The position numbers were made by a program, and so were the translations under genes. The notes under the pieces were generated by a model. It did not search any database. It was not told the origin of the DNA and saw only the letters and a list, made by a program, of their open reading frames with translations. Below, piece by piece: positions 27,947-37,620 of a DNA stretch of 64,000 nt (positions within the stretch are counted from its first letter, which is position 1; each line of letters opens with the position of its first letter). Source of the stretch: Debaryomyces hansenii CBS767 (Eukaryota > Ascomycota > Pichiomycetes > Serinales > Debaryomycetaceae); contig NC_006044.2 in assembly GCF_000006445.2 (NCBI RefSeq), forward strand, positions 558,001-622,000, in the 5' to 3' direction.

Positions 27947-28526
27947 TTAAGCTCACATATGGCCAGCAGTTCGATTGCTATCGTTACTTCAATTTGTAAT
28001 CAACTGTCCTTTTCCAAAAAAGTATTCTAGCACGCATCGATTGCAACTATTGATGATGGAATTAGAACCCGATAATAGAGAGGTCGTGTGATTGCATAAA
28101 AACACCGGAATGATAAACTTTCCATTGGGTTAGTATATACTTCAAGGGTCTATATTGATTCCTTCGAGATGTATGTGTTAAACTGGTAGAAACGTCGGTG
28201 ATAGTTTGATCTTTCTTAATGAAACCGCCCTATTATTATCATAATTTGTAAACAATTCACTAATTACAAGAATACCAATACCCATCTCAATTCTGTACTC
28301 ATAAATCCATTCATTGTCCCCCTGATGGTCACTCTGATTCATATTTCATTACCGTATATAACGAGCTGTTTAAAGTATTTGCTTTGTTTGAATCATCGTT
28401 ATACTGTTGATATTGATAGTGACACAATTTTGGCGTGTATTCTCACGTGACGGATATATCTAATGTTGATTTTCGAACTGATCACGTACTCTAAGATTAA
28501 CAATTACCATAAGTTATAGTTAAACA
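27947..28526. other. Divergent promoter region between the MCH-like gene and the coiled-coil gene
   Basis: This 580-bp stretch is shared by two divergent genes. It contains TCACGTGA at 28443-28450, about 77 bp before the ATG at 28527. No gene or RNA was recognised. Confidence 0.55.
28443..28450. promoter_or_regulatory. Cbf1-type TCACGTGA palindrome
   Basis: An exact TCACGTGA about 77 bp upstream of the gene at 28527. The position fits a functional upstream site; the factor is inferred from the motif. Confidence 0.4.
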
Positions 28527-29663
28527 ATGTCATCTCCTAGTGCTGAGAAAGAGACAGCTGTTTTAAGCGGCGACGAGCAAGAATTATCTAAGGAAGAAAG
28601 ATTGGAAGCCGCTCGTAAGAAATTCGAGGAATTGAAAAAGAAGAAGAAGAAGTCCAAGAAGAAATCCAAGAAGGGAAAGGAAGATAAGGACGAAGAGACG
28701 GCAGAAAATGATGAAACCGATGGAAAAGATGCAACAAATGATACTCAAACTGATGGTGAAACAACGAAGGTAGATGCTGACGAACCAGAAGAAGGAGACA
28801 AGGAACAGGAAGCGAAAGTGGTAAGTGATAAAACTGAAAACAACAAAGAGAAAGCTGATGAGATTGAAGAAAAGGGCATGAATACTACAGATAATGCAAA
28901 GGATGAACTGAAAGTTACAAATGATGCGAAAGATGATCTGGAAATTACGAAGGATGATCTGAAAATTACAGAGGAGTTGAAAGGTGAACAGAAAGTTACA
29001 GAGGAGGCGAAGGATGAACCGAAGACTGTAGACGATGCTAAAATTGAGGTGGAAGTGGATAACGTAAAAGATAACAATGCCAAAGTAGAGAAGGTGGCTG
29101 ATAAGAAAACAGAAAGTAGCAAAAATGAGAAGAATGCAGATGAAGTGAAAGATAAGGTCGCGGCTGAAGCTCCTACTAATGACAAGCAAAAAGAGAATGA
29201 TGATGACAAGATAAAGATAAAGAAAGAGGCTGAAAAGGAAAAAGTGAAGGATGAGAAAATAGATTCAGCACCTAGCGTTGTTGGAGACGCCGAAGTTGCC
29301 TCTTTGAAAGCTACTGTCGAACAACAAAAATCGACCATTAAAAAATTGAGAGACGAAAATACCGATTTAAAATTGTCTCGTATGGACTTACAAGATAGAA
29401 TTGTTGAATTAGAGGGCCAATTGAAAAATGCTCCCCTGTCGACGTCGAAGGTCGAAGTCCCACAAAGTTCTCCACAGAAACTGGCAATCAAACCAGCAAA
29501 GCCAGTTTTCACCCAAAACGATTATGCTTCAGTATCTCAGCAAAACTTTGCTAGTTTCTCGCACACGGATGATTTCAGAGAGAAATTAATGGTGTGGAAA
29601 GGCTGGCAAGTGGACATGAGACTTTGGAATGCAACGAATAACACTCAAAAGATAGCTCTTTAA
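28527..29663 (+). CDS. Lys/Glu-rich coiled-coil protein of unknown function
   Basis: I do not recognise this 378-residue protein. It opens with a heptad-like stretch (SKEERLEAARKKFEELKKKK) running into a lysine block. Residues about 55-250 are low-complexity Asp/Glu/Lys/Thr with degenerate short repeats of the form K-[VI]-T-x-[DE]-x-K-[DE], for example LKVTNDAKDDLEITKDDLKI. A coiled coil follows at about 255-300 (KATVEQQKSTIKKLRDENTD), and the protein ends in an ordered-looking, tryptophan-containing tail (FREKLMVWKGWQVDMRLWNA). This layout is seen in golgin-like tethers and some cytoskeletal adaptors, but no family is claimed. Real coding is supported by the good context and the non-repetitive tail. 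Confidence 0.7.
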   Translation: MSSPSAEKETAVLSGDEQELSKEERLEAARKKFEELKKKKKKSKKKSKKGKEDKDEETAENDETDGKDATNDTQTDGETTKVDADEPEEGDKEQEAKVVSDKTENNKEKADEIEEKGMNTTDNAKDELKVTNDAKDDLEITKDDLKITEELKGEQKVTEEAKDEPKTVDDAKIEVEVDNVKDNNAKVEKVADKKTESSKNEKNADEVKDKVAAEAPTNDKQKENDDDKIKIKKEAEKEKVKDEKIDSAPSVVGDAEVASLKATVEQQKSTIKKLRDENTDLKLSRMDLQDRIVELEGQLKNAPLSTSKVEVPQSSPQKLAIKPAKPVFTQNDYASVSQQNFASFSHTDDFREKLMVWKGWQVDMRLWNATNNTQKIAL

Positions 29664-29759
29664 CTCTACATTTTATAGTTATATCAATATCGAATATATC
29701 TATTCTATTTATACAATTAAATATTACTATGTACACACTACAGTTTTTATTCCATTTAA

Positions 29760-30230
29760 TCATTTAATACGACATAAAACCATTCCCTTTAAATCCTTCT
29801 TGGCAGCCTCTTGTACCTCTAAAACCTCATCTGCTGGTGTCCTTACAAAGATACATTCTGCTGGCTGTAATGGCTTAATAAATCTGACTGGTAAACCAGA
29901 TGCAAGAGCTTTAATTTCAGTAGGAGTTAAATTGACTTTACGGCCTGGCTTCAGTACCAACGAAAAATCTCTAATTACCGATTGATTGTTAAGATATTTT
30001 AATCCCAACCACAAACGACGACTGGATATATTATCTGGTGTAACTTCGACTGGTTTTAAATCTGGACCTGTGGTTGAACCTTTTTGAATAGAAGAAATAA
30101 AACCTTCTCTATATAATCCTAATGCAACTTGTAAATGTAAACGGCTAAATGGCACCGAGGTGGTAGCAACATGAACGTTGGTAACGTTCTTAATATGACT
30201 GCAGAAGTTAGCTAAATGAACCAACGACAT
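29760..30230 (-). CDS. MRPS8: Mitochondrial small-subunit ribosomal protein uS8m (Mrps8)
   Basis: Mrps8 is the mitoribosomal uS8 protein, binding the central domain of the small-subunit rRNA. The 156-residue length matches the yeast protein (155). Family features are the start MSLVHLANFCSHIKN, the central 'SRRLWLGLKYLNNQSVIRDF' and the C-terminal 'FVRTPADEVLEVQEA...GMVLCRI' block. No classical presequence is seen, as in other fungal uS8m. It is divergent from AIM36 with a shared promoter of about 180 bp holding a TCACGTGA site. The adjacent order MRPS8-AIM36-TPP1 is the same as in S. cerevisiae (YMR158W-YMR157C-YMR156C). Confidence 0.94.
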   Translation of the reverse strand: MSLVHLANFCSHIKNVTNVHVATTSVPFSRLHLQVALGLYREGFISSIQKGSTTGPDLKPVEVTPDNISSRRLWLGLKYLNNQSVIRDFSLVLKPGRKVNLTPTEIKALASGLPVRFIKPLQPAECIFVRTPADEVLEVQEAAKKDLKGMVLCRIK

Positions 30231-30314
30231 TACTGTTACTTGCTAATCTGTATTACTGTATGCTACTTCTTGTCGATTTGATATAATTTTTAACCTGAAA
30301 AATTTATGGTATAA

Positions 30315-30322
30315 TCACGTGA
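30315..30322. promoter_or_regulatory. Cbf1-type TCACGTGA in the shared MRPS8/AIM36 promoter
   Basis: An exact TCACGTGA midway between two divergent nuclear genes for mitochondrial proteins. Being palindromic, it could serve both. In CTG-clade yeasts Cbf1 is linked to respiratory and ribosomal-protein genes, which makes the site plausible. Confidence 0.5.
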
Positions 30323-30413
30323 AAATATTGGTCAGTGGTCCTGGGAAATAGCTGAAAAATCCCGAAGTGAAGAACTGTCACTTCCTTTTCTGCAATTGTT
30401 AACAAGCACAAAG

Positions 30414-31253
30414 ATGTTCAGATCAAGCCAGTTACTTAGGAATGGAATTCGTGGTATGCGCAATGCTCGCATACCAATTATTCAATTGAAACCATCGCCA
30501 TTCATGCCTATGAGAGCACAACTCTACTCAACAAAAGCAAATAATGAACCACCAAAATTACGTTTCCTCTTTTACATGTTTATTTTTGCTTCAGGTGTGC
30601 TATACGTTACAGGTAGTCAAATAGAGAAAAAGAAGCCCAAGAGTAGTTTTACCGAGAAGGAATTTGAGGAATATGAAAGTAGTAGTGGGTTGAAAAGACG
30701 TAGTAAGTTGATCTCCACGCAAGATGCAGAGAAATATAAGTTTTTCGTTGTTCCATATGTTCACCAGAACGAGTTTATTACTAAGATCGCTCAAAAGCTT
30801 GGAGATAAGGAAGTCAGAATTATCGATCCTGAAGAACTCATTAAGCGTGAAAGAGAAGATGAGTCAAGACATTACTCTTATTTATTGCAAGACTTAGCCC
30901 AAGAGGATAAGCCATTGCCAAAAGGTTTAGTTACGGCTTTGATTAAGGATGATATTAAATTTTATTTAAATACAAGGAACGGAACTTTTGATACTAACTT
31001 TCTCATTAAAAACTATCCTCAAACTACGGACGAAGCTATTAAATTTGAGAATGACATTTCAGATATTCTGAAGTGTATAGTACTTCATTATGATATGTTG
31101 AACGAATTAAAGAAGAATAAAGGTGAGGAAAATGCAAGATTGATTAACAACGTCGTTGGTTACTACGAAACTGTGAACAAAGCCAAGATCATCACCGCTA
31201 AACATGATGAGTTAGATGATAAATTACAAGAAATCTCATTAGAATTTATCTAA
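30414..31253 (+). CDS. AIM36: Aim36-like mitochondrial membrane protein
   Basis: Aim36 (Fmp39) is a mitochondrial protein of unknown biochemical role whose deletion raises mitochondrial genome loss. The first ~40 residues are Arg-rich with no acids ([20 protein letters not shown]), a presequence. One transmembrane helix follows at residues 50-68, and then a soluble domain with [11 protein letters not shown]...GLKRR, matching the family core, and a closing [11 protein letters not shown]. The frame remains open upstream from a TTG, so the first ATG (30414) is used, giving 279 residues. Position next to TPP1 and MRPS8, as in S. cerevisiae, supports orthology independently of the modest similarity. 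Confidence 0.88.
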   Translation: MFRSSQLLRNGIRGMRNARIPIIQLKPSPFMPMRAQLYSTKANNEPPKLRFLFYMFIFASGVLYVTGSQIEKKKPKSSFTEKEFEEYESSSGLKRRSKLISTQDAEKYKFFVVPYVHQNEFITKIAQKLGDKEVRIIDPEELIKREREDESRHYSYLLQDLAQEDKPLPKGLVTALIKDDIKFYLNTRNGTFDTNFLIKNYPQTTDEAIKFENDISDILKCIVLHYDMLNELKKNKGEENARLINNVVGYYETVNKAKIITAKHDELDDKLQEISLEFI

Positions 31254-31298
31254 TAATACAGCTGTGATTTTTAGTTAATTTTGTATATAACGTCATTT

Positions 31299-32108
31299 TT
31301 ATGGTCCAAAGATCTCCTCGGGGATCTTGAATTGTAGGTCTGCATTTCTAGCAAACATTTTATCACTATCCAGAAAGTCATTCGATCTTCCGGCCGCATC
31401 TCCCACAAAGAAACTATTATTTGTATCTATTGTATAACCCTGATCTTCAAAATACTTCGCAAGCTCATTCCACATACCTATATTTGGTTTCCTCATTATA
31501 GCATGATCTTCGTCAGAACTAACTGCAATTTTCTGATTCTTCGACGATGGCTTCTTTGGTGACGCATATACAAGTACGCCTGGAACTTCTTTCTCTGTGT
31601 TTAGTTCTTTGAGTACATTATTAACGCGGCCCGTAAATGCTAAATACGATTTACTTGTCTTTGTAGCTACCACTCCTCCTTGATTTGAAAAAATCACAAT
31701 TATATATTTATCAGTTACTAATTTTTTCAATTTGTCCATCACATTCAGGTTTTTCGAGTCCTTTGAAGTCCACCATCTCCAATCACTAGCTCCTCTAGCA
31801 AACTTCAGGCCCGTTTTGGTATCCACCAACGTCCCATCTAGATCAAATGCGGCGATTTTTATTAGTTTCTGGTCTCCTTTACTAGTAGAATAGCTATTTA
31901 CGTCTAATTGCTGAGGTATATTAGTTATTAAATGCGTTCCATATATTTTCCATCTAAGATTAAAGTCCTTTGATAGTATGCTTTGATTCACTTGATTTAA
32001 ATTTCCCGAAACATCGGTCTCTTTCAATCTTGCAATTTTGGTTTTACTTATTTTAGAAGCAGCATTTTGGCCTACTTTGAGCATTGAAAAGATATCTTCA
32101 TTAGCCAT
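31299..32108 (-). CDS. TPP1: DNA 3'-phosphatase Tpp1 (PNKP phosphatase family)
   Basis: Tpp1 removes 3'-phosphates from DNA strand breaks so that repair polymerases can act. It is the phosphatase half of PNKP without the kinase. The HAD motif I FDLDGTLVDT places the nucleophile and acid Asp pair at residues 89 and 91. Motif II is in VIFSNQGGV, and 'RKPNIGMWNEL' plus 'NNSFFVGDAAGRSNDF' supply the later HAD motifs typical of this family. The frame runs open to a GTG at 32150; the ATG at 32108 gives 269 residues, against 238 in S. cerevisiae. It is convergent with AIM36, with only about 45 bp between stops. Confidence 0.94.
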   Translation of the reverse strand: MANEDIFSMLKVGQNAASKISKTKIARLKETDVSGNLNQVNQSILSKDFNLRWKIYGTHLITNIPQQLDVNSYSTSKGDQKLIKIAAFDLDGTLVDTKTGLKFARGASDWRWWTSKDSKNLNVMDKLKKLVTDKYIIVIFSNQGGVVATKTSKSYLAFTGRVNNVLKELNTEKEVPGVLVYASPKKPSSKNQKIAVSSDEDHAIMRKPNIGMWNELAKYFEDQGYTIDTNNSFFVGDAAGRSNDFLDSDKMFARNADLQFKIPEEIFGP

Positions 32109-32320
32109 ATTCTCTATCAGATCAATCGCTGAATTATCAAATTTATGCACGCTAGATTTATCTCGCGATAATTAAATCTACGCTATAATTCTCCTACATA
32201 GATTCTATCGCCCTAGATCAAATTCCTTGAGAACAAGGTAACGTCTAGCTGATTTTCAGTTCGAATACATTTCTAAATTAATATATCTGTGCATTAAATC
32301 TCTAAATAAGACTACGTTTC

Positions 32321-34834
32321 TTACATGCCTGACCATAAGAAGTCCTTTTCAATCTTAAAAGGCAAAGTTGAAGTAATATTATCACTACTGTTACCAACAT
32401 GAACCTTGTAATCACCCTTTTCAACTGACCATTCATCTTGATACTCGTCAAAGAAAGAAATCGAATCCTTCAAAGACAATTTCAATGAAACGGTGGAATC
32501 AGCACCGGCTTTCAAATGTACCTTTTCGAATCCCTTTAATTCTTTTACGGGTCTGATTACATCACTCTCATCTTTCGATATATAGAATTGAACAACCTCT
32601 GAACCGTCAATTTTACCTGTGTTTTTAACGTTCACAGATACTGTTAAATTATCATCTTTTTCATCAACGGAGACCTTTGAACCAGAAATATCAAACTTAG
32701 TGTAGGACAAACCAAAACCGAATGGGAAGGCCACTTCTCTTTCAAGTTTCTCATAGTATTTGTAACCAACGAAAATGTCCTCACCATATAAAACTCTACC
32801 CTTCTCAGTTTTGAAGTTAAGATAAGCTGGATTATCAACATTCTTGACAGGGAACGAGAGAGATAACTTACCACTTGGGTTAACGTCACCGAATAAGACA
32901 TCAGCTATACCATTACCTAACTCATTACCGCCATACCATGCTTGAACTAATGCATTCGCTTTTTTGATCCATGGAAACTCAACTGGAGTACCAGATTGGT
33001 TGACAACAACGGTATTTGGATTGGCATCCAATACAGCATCAACTAATTCGTTGATGTGGCCAATTAATTTCATGTCTGGACGATCAAACCCTTCTGATTC
33101 CCATTCTTGATTTAACCCAATATTTAAGACCACCTTGTCTACTTTTTTAGCAAGTTCTGCAGCCTTCGCGATTTCATCTTTTGGATTAATTACCTTAGCA
33201 AGTCCCAAGTTGATACCACCACCACCACCAAAACTGACAGAATCGTGAGAAGGTACGGTAAACGTAGGAGCGGAGCCAAACTCAATTTTAATGGAGTAGG
33301 TCTTACCTTTCTCTAAGGAAATGGAATTTCTAACTTCATTAGACCCACTATTGAAGAAGGAGTTACCTCTTTGTTGAACCGTCTTGTTGTCAACAACCAA
33401 TTTACCGTCAACAAACAATTGGGCTGTACCAAGTACCGCAAGACCAAATTCATAATCAGCTGTTTCTTCGGGCGTAAACTGACCGTCGAAGTCAATAAAG
33501 AATAAGTCATCCTTTATTTTTTTATTGTAGTAGTCCACCAAGAAAATGTTTGATAAATCTAAATCCCTTTCATCTATTAATGTTCTTTCCGAAGTAGATT
33601 TTGGTTCAAGGTAATATTTCAAATTGTAACCAGCATTTCCAGTTTTTGGATTGACCAATTGAGGTCCTAATGCTGGCAATAACCTGTGTCCATAAGCACC
33701 AATAGTGTATTCTGGATCTTTATTTAATTTTTTCGAAATAGAATCAAACGGGGTAGTTGTATAATAAGCTCTCAAGGATGCGGATCCTCCACCACAGTAG
33801 GCTGCAAACTTTGCATTAGGTCCAATAACGGCTATTTTATCATCCTTACTTAAAGGTAAGACATTGTTATCATTTTTAAGTAAGACAACAGAATCATGAG
33901 CAAGTTTTCTTAAAAGAGCAGCAGTCTCTGGTGTATTACCATTCGAAGTCTCTGGAGCATTTTCAGGAACACCTGATTTGAGTGCGTACTTAATTAACTT
34001 AAGAACATTTGTGACTCTTTCATCAATCTTCTTAATGTGTAATTCCTTGGTAGTCACCATAGCAGCCACTTCAGATTGATTTCTAAAGATTGAAGGACCA
34101 GGCATTTCAATATCTAACCCATTTTCGATTGCTTCCTTACTTGTATAGGTACCGTACCAGTCAGACATGGTAGTACCATCCCAATCCCACTCTTTACGTA
34201 AAATATCTTGAATCAATCTTTCTGATTGTGAAACATGTTCTCCGTTTACCTTATTATAACCCGTCATTAATGCCACTGGGTTCGAGTGTTTGATGGCAAG
34301 TCTGAATGGCTCTAAATAAATCTCTCTCAAAGCTCTTTCAGTAAGAATAGAATCACTAGAATTACGTTGATCCTCCAAGTCATTACAAACAAAATGCTTG
34401 ATTGTAGCAGCGATTCCCTTATCTTGAATACCATTTATAATCGAAGCTGCACTTTGCCCTGTTAAATGTGCATCTTCACTAAACGACTCAAAACCTCTAC
34501 CACCTAAAGGACCTCTTTGGATATTCATTGTTGGACCCAAAACAACTTGTGCGCCCTTGTGTTTGGCTTCGTCTCCCATTAAACGACCAGCTTCAAATAA
34601 TAACTCCTTGTCAAAAGTAGCAGCCAATGCCGTTCCACATGGAAAACAAGCAGATGGAACACTATCAAAAAATTTTGTTCCTCTCAAACCATTAGGTCCG
34701 TCACTGAACCTGAGGCTTGGAATATTCAATCTTTCAACGGCAAATGTGTGCCAGAAATCGATACCGGCAAGTAAACCGATTTTTTCTTGAAGTGTTAACT
34801 GAGCTAAGGTGCTCTCGATATTGAATTCCGACAT
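32321..34834 (-). CDS. GH3 beta-glucosidase with PA14 domain, apparently intracellular
   Basis: A 837-residue family-3 glycoside hydrolase hydrolysing terminal beta-glucosides, very like the Kluyveromyces marxianus enzyme BglI. Domain order: (beta/alpha)8 barrel, alpha/beta sandwich interrupted by a PA14 insert (about 390-545), and a fibronectin-III-like C-terminus. The nucleophile is Asp225 in MSDWYGTYTS. The acid/base Glu lies in QEWESEGFDRP (about 577-581). The start chosen, MSEFNIESTLAQLTLQEKIG, matches the K. marxianus start and lacks a signal peptide, so a cytosolic enzyme is expected. The frame is open for 67 more codons to an ATG at 35035, a stretch with no family match. Typical substrates would be cellobiose or aryl-glucosides. 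Confidence 0.93.
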   Translation of the reverse strand: MSEFNIESTLAQLTLQEKIGLLAGIDFWHTFAVERLNIPSLRFSDGPNGLRGTKFFDSVPSACFPCGTALAATFDKELLFEAGRLMGDEAKHKGAQVVLGPTMNIQRGPLGGRGFESFSEDAHLTGQSAASIINGIQDKGIAATIKHFVCNDLEDQRNSSDSILTERALREIYLEPFRLAIKHSNPVALMTGYNKVNGEHVSQSERLIQDILRKEWDWDGTTMSDWYGTYTSKEAIENGLDIEMPGPSIFRNQSEVAAMVTTKELHIKKIDERVTNVLKLIKYALKSGVPENAPETSNGNTPETAALLRKLAHDSVVLLKNDNNVLPLSKDDKIAVIGPNAKFAAYCGGGSASLRAYYTTTPFDSISKKLNKDPEYTIGAYGHRLLPALGPQLVNPKTGNAGYNLKYYLEPKSTSERTLIDERDLDLSNIFLVDYYNKKIKDDLFFIDFDGQFTPEETADYEFGLAVLGTAQLFVDGKLVVDNKTVQQRGNSFFNSGSNEVRNSISLEKGKTYSIKIEFGSAPTFTVPSHDSVSFGGGGGINLGLAKVINPKDEIAKAAELAKKVDKVVLNIGLNQEWESEGFDRPDMKLIGHINELVDAVLDANPNTVVVNQSGTPVEFPWIKKANALVQAWYGGNELGNGIADVLFGDVNPSGKLSLSFPVKNVDNPAYLNFKTEKGRVLYGEDIFVGYKYYEKLEREVAFPFGFGLSYTKFDISGSKVSVDEKDDNLTVSVNVKNTGKIDGSEVVQFYISKDESDVIRPVKELKGFEKVHLKAGADSTVSLKLSLKDSISFFDEYQDEWSVEKGDYKVHVGNSSDNITSTLPFKIEKDFLWSGM

Positions 34835-35778
34835 TATTAATAATTGTACAATGTGATAATACCCAGTTGTCTTCTTACAATTATTTGTAGATTTACAGGA
34901 TGGGCCTCCTTTTATATCCACAAATACTAAGTAATTGTGGTCCGGATCGAATTCCATGTTTAGAAATGACACCGACGAAAAATGAATGCGGGTGCATTTC
35001 CTATTTAAAATGTGGAGACAACGTTTTGTAATCATTTTGTTAAAACTATTTTTAACTAGGCAATTTATCCGTCGCTAAAGAGTTGGGCCGTAGACCTTGT
35101 ATACCAAGCTTTGTCACTGTGGAGATATTTGGGGGTTCTCCCTTAACTGAAGTTGGTTGAATTTACGAATTGTTCCGTGAAAATTGTTTCAAATTCGTCT
35201 CATAGTTCTCTGTAGCTCTACTAAAATTTTACACAGTGCCACTATATGAATTATATTATAGATATTGTAGTGGAAGACACTATTGATTCTAAGTGAAATG
35301 GTTTGTTTACGTGAAATTATAAGATATACCTATATATAACAATCATTTGCCCGTACTGATATAATTTTGTCATTACTTGTAAAGTCGTATTTTTTAGACA
35401 TGTAATTAGGAAGCTGTTGGTATGTAACAAGCGAGCCAATAAACAAATATTGGCTAACAAGTTTAATATTTTAATATTTTTGCAAGCAGATTAAATCTTT
35501 CTGAGAAATAAATTGAATTAATATGTAAACTGTGAAATTTTGCAATATATGGAGAGAAAGGCTGTAGTGTTATACATAAATTATCCATCTTTTTTTGCCC
35601 ATCTTCTCTTAATATTAAATCAAGATTGCTTTCTATTTATTTATTTTATATGAGCAAAGCCTACGACGGATCATTGCCATATCCATGTAAATTTCGTTTA
35701 AGTATTACTTTCTATAGAAAAAAAATTAATTCGCGATATGAATTTAAAACCATTCTTTTACCTTTACTCTACTTTACC
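34835..35778. other. Divergent promoter region between the GH3 gene and SNU23
   Basis: A 940-bp AT-rich stretch. It includes the 67-codon open extension upstream of the GH3 start and a 51-codon open extension upstream of SNU23, both judged non-coding. No RNA, repeat or convincing operator was seen. Confidence 0.5.
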
Positions 35779-36477
35779 ATGGAAGAAGATAAGGACAACG
35801 ATAACAATAAAATAAGTATCGATCAATATGGAAGGAAAACCTGGAATGTTGATGCGTATGCTAAGGAAGCAAAAAGCAAGTCATCTAAAAAGGCCATCTC
35901 ATCTACTCCAAACCTTAGCAATTCAACCATAAATGCAGATAAGCCCTTATCATACCTAACCCATAGAGATAAGTTACTTAATGAGCTGTTATCAGCTGTC
36001 AATCAGCATACTATTATAAATCCATTGAATACCGCCTCTTATGGAAAAAATAAAAAATTTGGCTTCTTCTGTCTGGTTTGTGACTTGTCTTTTCGGGATA
36101 ATTTGGCATTAATAGACCATATAAATTCTCCCCTGCATGTTCAAAGGTCACAATCATTGGTAACGAAACATGATGGAGAAGATACAGAAATATTAGATGG
36201 AAATGTAAGGCGAGCTACGGTTGACGAGGTTAGACTTACCCTAGAATCTTTGATAACAAAGCTGACACAAGACAAAAACTCCGGTAACAACAAGACAAAC
36301 ATAAAGGAAAGGATAGCCAGGCGACAGGAGTTTGAAAAGAACCAGCAGGCCAAAAGAAAGGAGAAGAGACTCAAGTCAAAACAGAACAAGATAGCACAAA
36401 AAAATAAAACCGACGAAGGTAATAATGATATAGCATCCATGATGGGCTTTGGAGATTTTGGTTCTACGAAGAAATAA
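35779..36477 (+). CDS. SNU23: Snu23, U4/U6.U5 tri-snRNP zinc-finger protein
   Basis: Snu23 is a C2H2 (matrin/U1-C type) zinc-finger protein of the tri-snRNP, the ZMAT2 homologue, needed for spliceosome activation. Conserved features are the N-terminal 'YGRKTWNVDAYAKEA', which matches the family's R-K-T-W-D-x-x-x-Y-x-x-A, and the finger FFCLVCDLSFRDNLALIDHI followed by NSPLH. A basic, Lys/Arg-rich segment (ARRQEFEKNQQAKRKEKRLK) precedes the Gly-Phe C-terminus MMGFGDFGS, also a family trait. An open frame reaches 51 codons upstream, but ATG 35779 gives the family N-terminus and 232 residues. Confidence 0.92.
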   Translation: MEEDKDNDNNKISIDQYGRKTWNVDAYAKEAKSKSSKKAISSTPNLSNSTINADKPLSYLTHRDKLLNELLSAVNQHTIINPLNTASYGKNKKFGFFCLVCDLSFRDNLALIDHINSPLHVQRSQSLVTKHDGEDTEILDGNVRRATVDEVRLTLESLITKLTQDKNSGNNKTNIKERIARRQEFEKNQQAKRKEKRLKSKQNKIAQKNKTDEGNNDIASMMGFGDFGSTKK

Positions 36478-36870
36478 CTGATAAATCTGTGATTTGATAG
36501 CATGATATCAATTCAACAAATTATGGCATTACTATTAGCTGCGAAACCACATTAAATTCAATTCAAGCTTAATTGTACGTTATGGAGTGATAAAAATAAA
36601 AAGAAAGTATCATTATATTACTAGAAGCAAGCTTTCAACTAATCAGCATATATAGCATTCACTAATAAATTGTAGTATATAATAGATTCAGTATGGTAAT
36701 TTGTTAACCTGTAAACTAAATTTTGAAAATTTCGCGCTTTTTGCATGTTACACCGAACCATAAATTTTCATCAACTAACCAATAGAAATTAATTGAAAAC
36801 ACTTTACATTCAAACCAAGATTTAGCTGGCAATATCAGTGGTATTTTAAATTGAAAGATACTATCCCATA
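36478..36870. other. Intergenic region downstream of SNU23
   Basis: A 393-bp AT-rich stretch between two genes on the plus strand. It holds the SNU23 3' UTR and the promoter of the next gene. A TTTCGCGC tract lies near 36730. No gene was recognised. Confidence 0.45.
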
Positions 36871-37620
36871 ATGAGATTAACTTGGAAGTTTCCGTTAAAC
36901 GGCTTATTTAAACATAAGTTTGGTAAATTCAATTATCCCTTAGAACAAGATATTCGTAATAAATTGGATTCATTATCATCAATTACCAAGATTTATACAA
37001 ACCCAGATGGTACCCCAAGAGTCCCAACTGATCAAGAATTCAAAACTATTTCCGAGTTGCAAAACTTATACTACAAACGTAACCATTCAGAATGGAACTT
37101 TATACTTCCAGGTATTCCAAAGGAACAATTAGATTTGTTCAAAGATAACTCTCAGGACTTAAAGAACTTCCAGTTTGTTACTAAAGATTCAGGTAAAATC
37201 ATTGATAAAATCCCATATAAAGATGAAAATACTGGTGAATTAAAGTGGAGAATTGTCAGAGAAACTGAAAAGGCTGAAGGATGGGAATTTCCATATTTCT
37301 ATTTGGTTCTCCCAATATTCGCCTACGTTGCCTACTCCAAATACACTGCGCAAATGGCTAGAAGAGCAAATGATGGTCCAGAATGGGCCGAAAAGGAATT
37401 AAGATTGAGAGCTATGGAAGATTACTTCCGTGGTGATACCGAAAAGGCTAAGGAATTCTTGAGTAACGAAGGAAAGTCTACAAGAGAAATCAGAGATAGA
37501 GATGATTTGGTTGTTGCCAGAATCTTAGGTGGAGATTACGATAAGTTAGCTCAATTAAAGAAGAAATTACCAAAGGACTTACTTCCAAAAGATGAACCAC
37601 ACCCAAACCTTAAAATTTAA
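36871..37620 (+). CDS. Putative mitochondrial single-span membrane protein, unassigned
   Basis: This 249-residue protein is not firmly recognised. The basic, hydroxyl-containing start (MRLTWKFPLNGLFKHKFGKF) could direct it to mitochondria. One transmembrane helix lies at about residues 140-157 (FPYFYLVLPIFAYVAYS). After it comes a charged, helical C-terminal domain (PEWAEKELRLRAMEDYFRGD and DRDDLVVARILGGDYDKLAQ). This layout, a matrix or intermembrane-space stalk plus one span, is typical of respiratory-chain accessory subunits. A complex I accessory subunit specific to these yeasts is one possibility, but no diagnostic motif was found. Codon use is biased, suggesting good expression. Confidence 0.6.
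   Translation: MRLTWKFPLNGLFKHKFGKFNYPLEQDIRNKLDSLSSITKIYTNPDGTPRVPTDQEFKTISELQNLYYKRNHSEWNFILPGIPKEQLDLFKDNSQDLKNFQFVTKDSGKIIDKIPYKDENTGELKWRIVRETEKAEGWEFPYFYLVLPIFAYVAYSKYTAQMARRANDGPEWAEKELRLRAMEDYFRGDTEKAKEFLSNEGKSTREIRDRDDLVVARILGGDYDKLAQLKKKLPKDLLPKDEPHPNLKI

Noticed and set aside
28584..29512. Long antisense frames opposite the Lys/Glu-rich gene
   Set aside because: Complements of GAA/AAG-rich repeats give Phe/Leu/Ser-rich frames without stops. Low-complexity artefact.
35626..35778. 51-codon N-terminal extension of SNU23
   Set aside because: The family N-terminus begins at the ATG at 35779; the extension is AT-rich with no conserved features.
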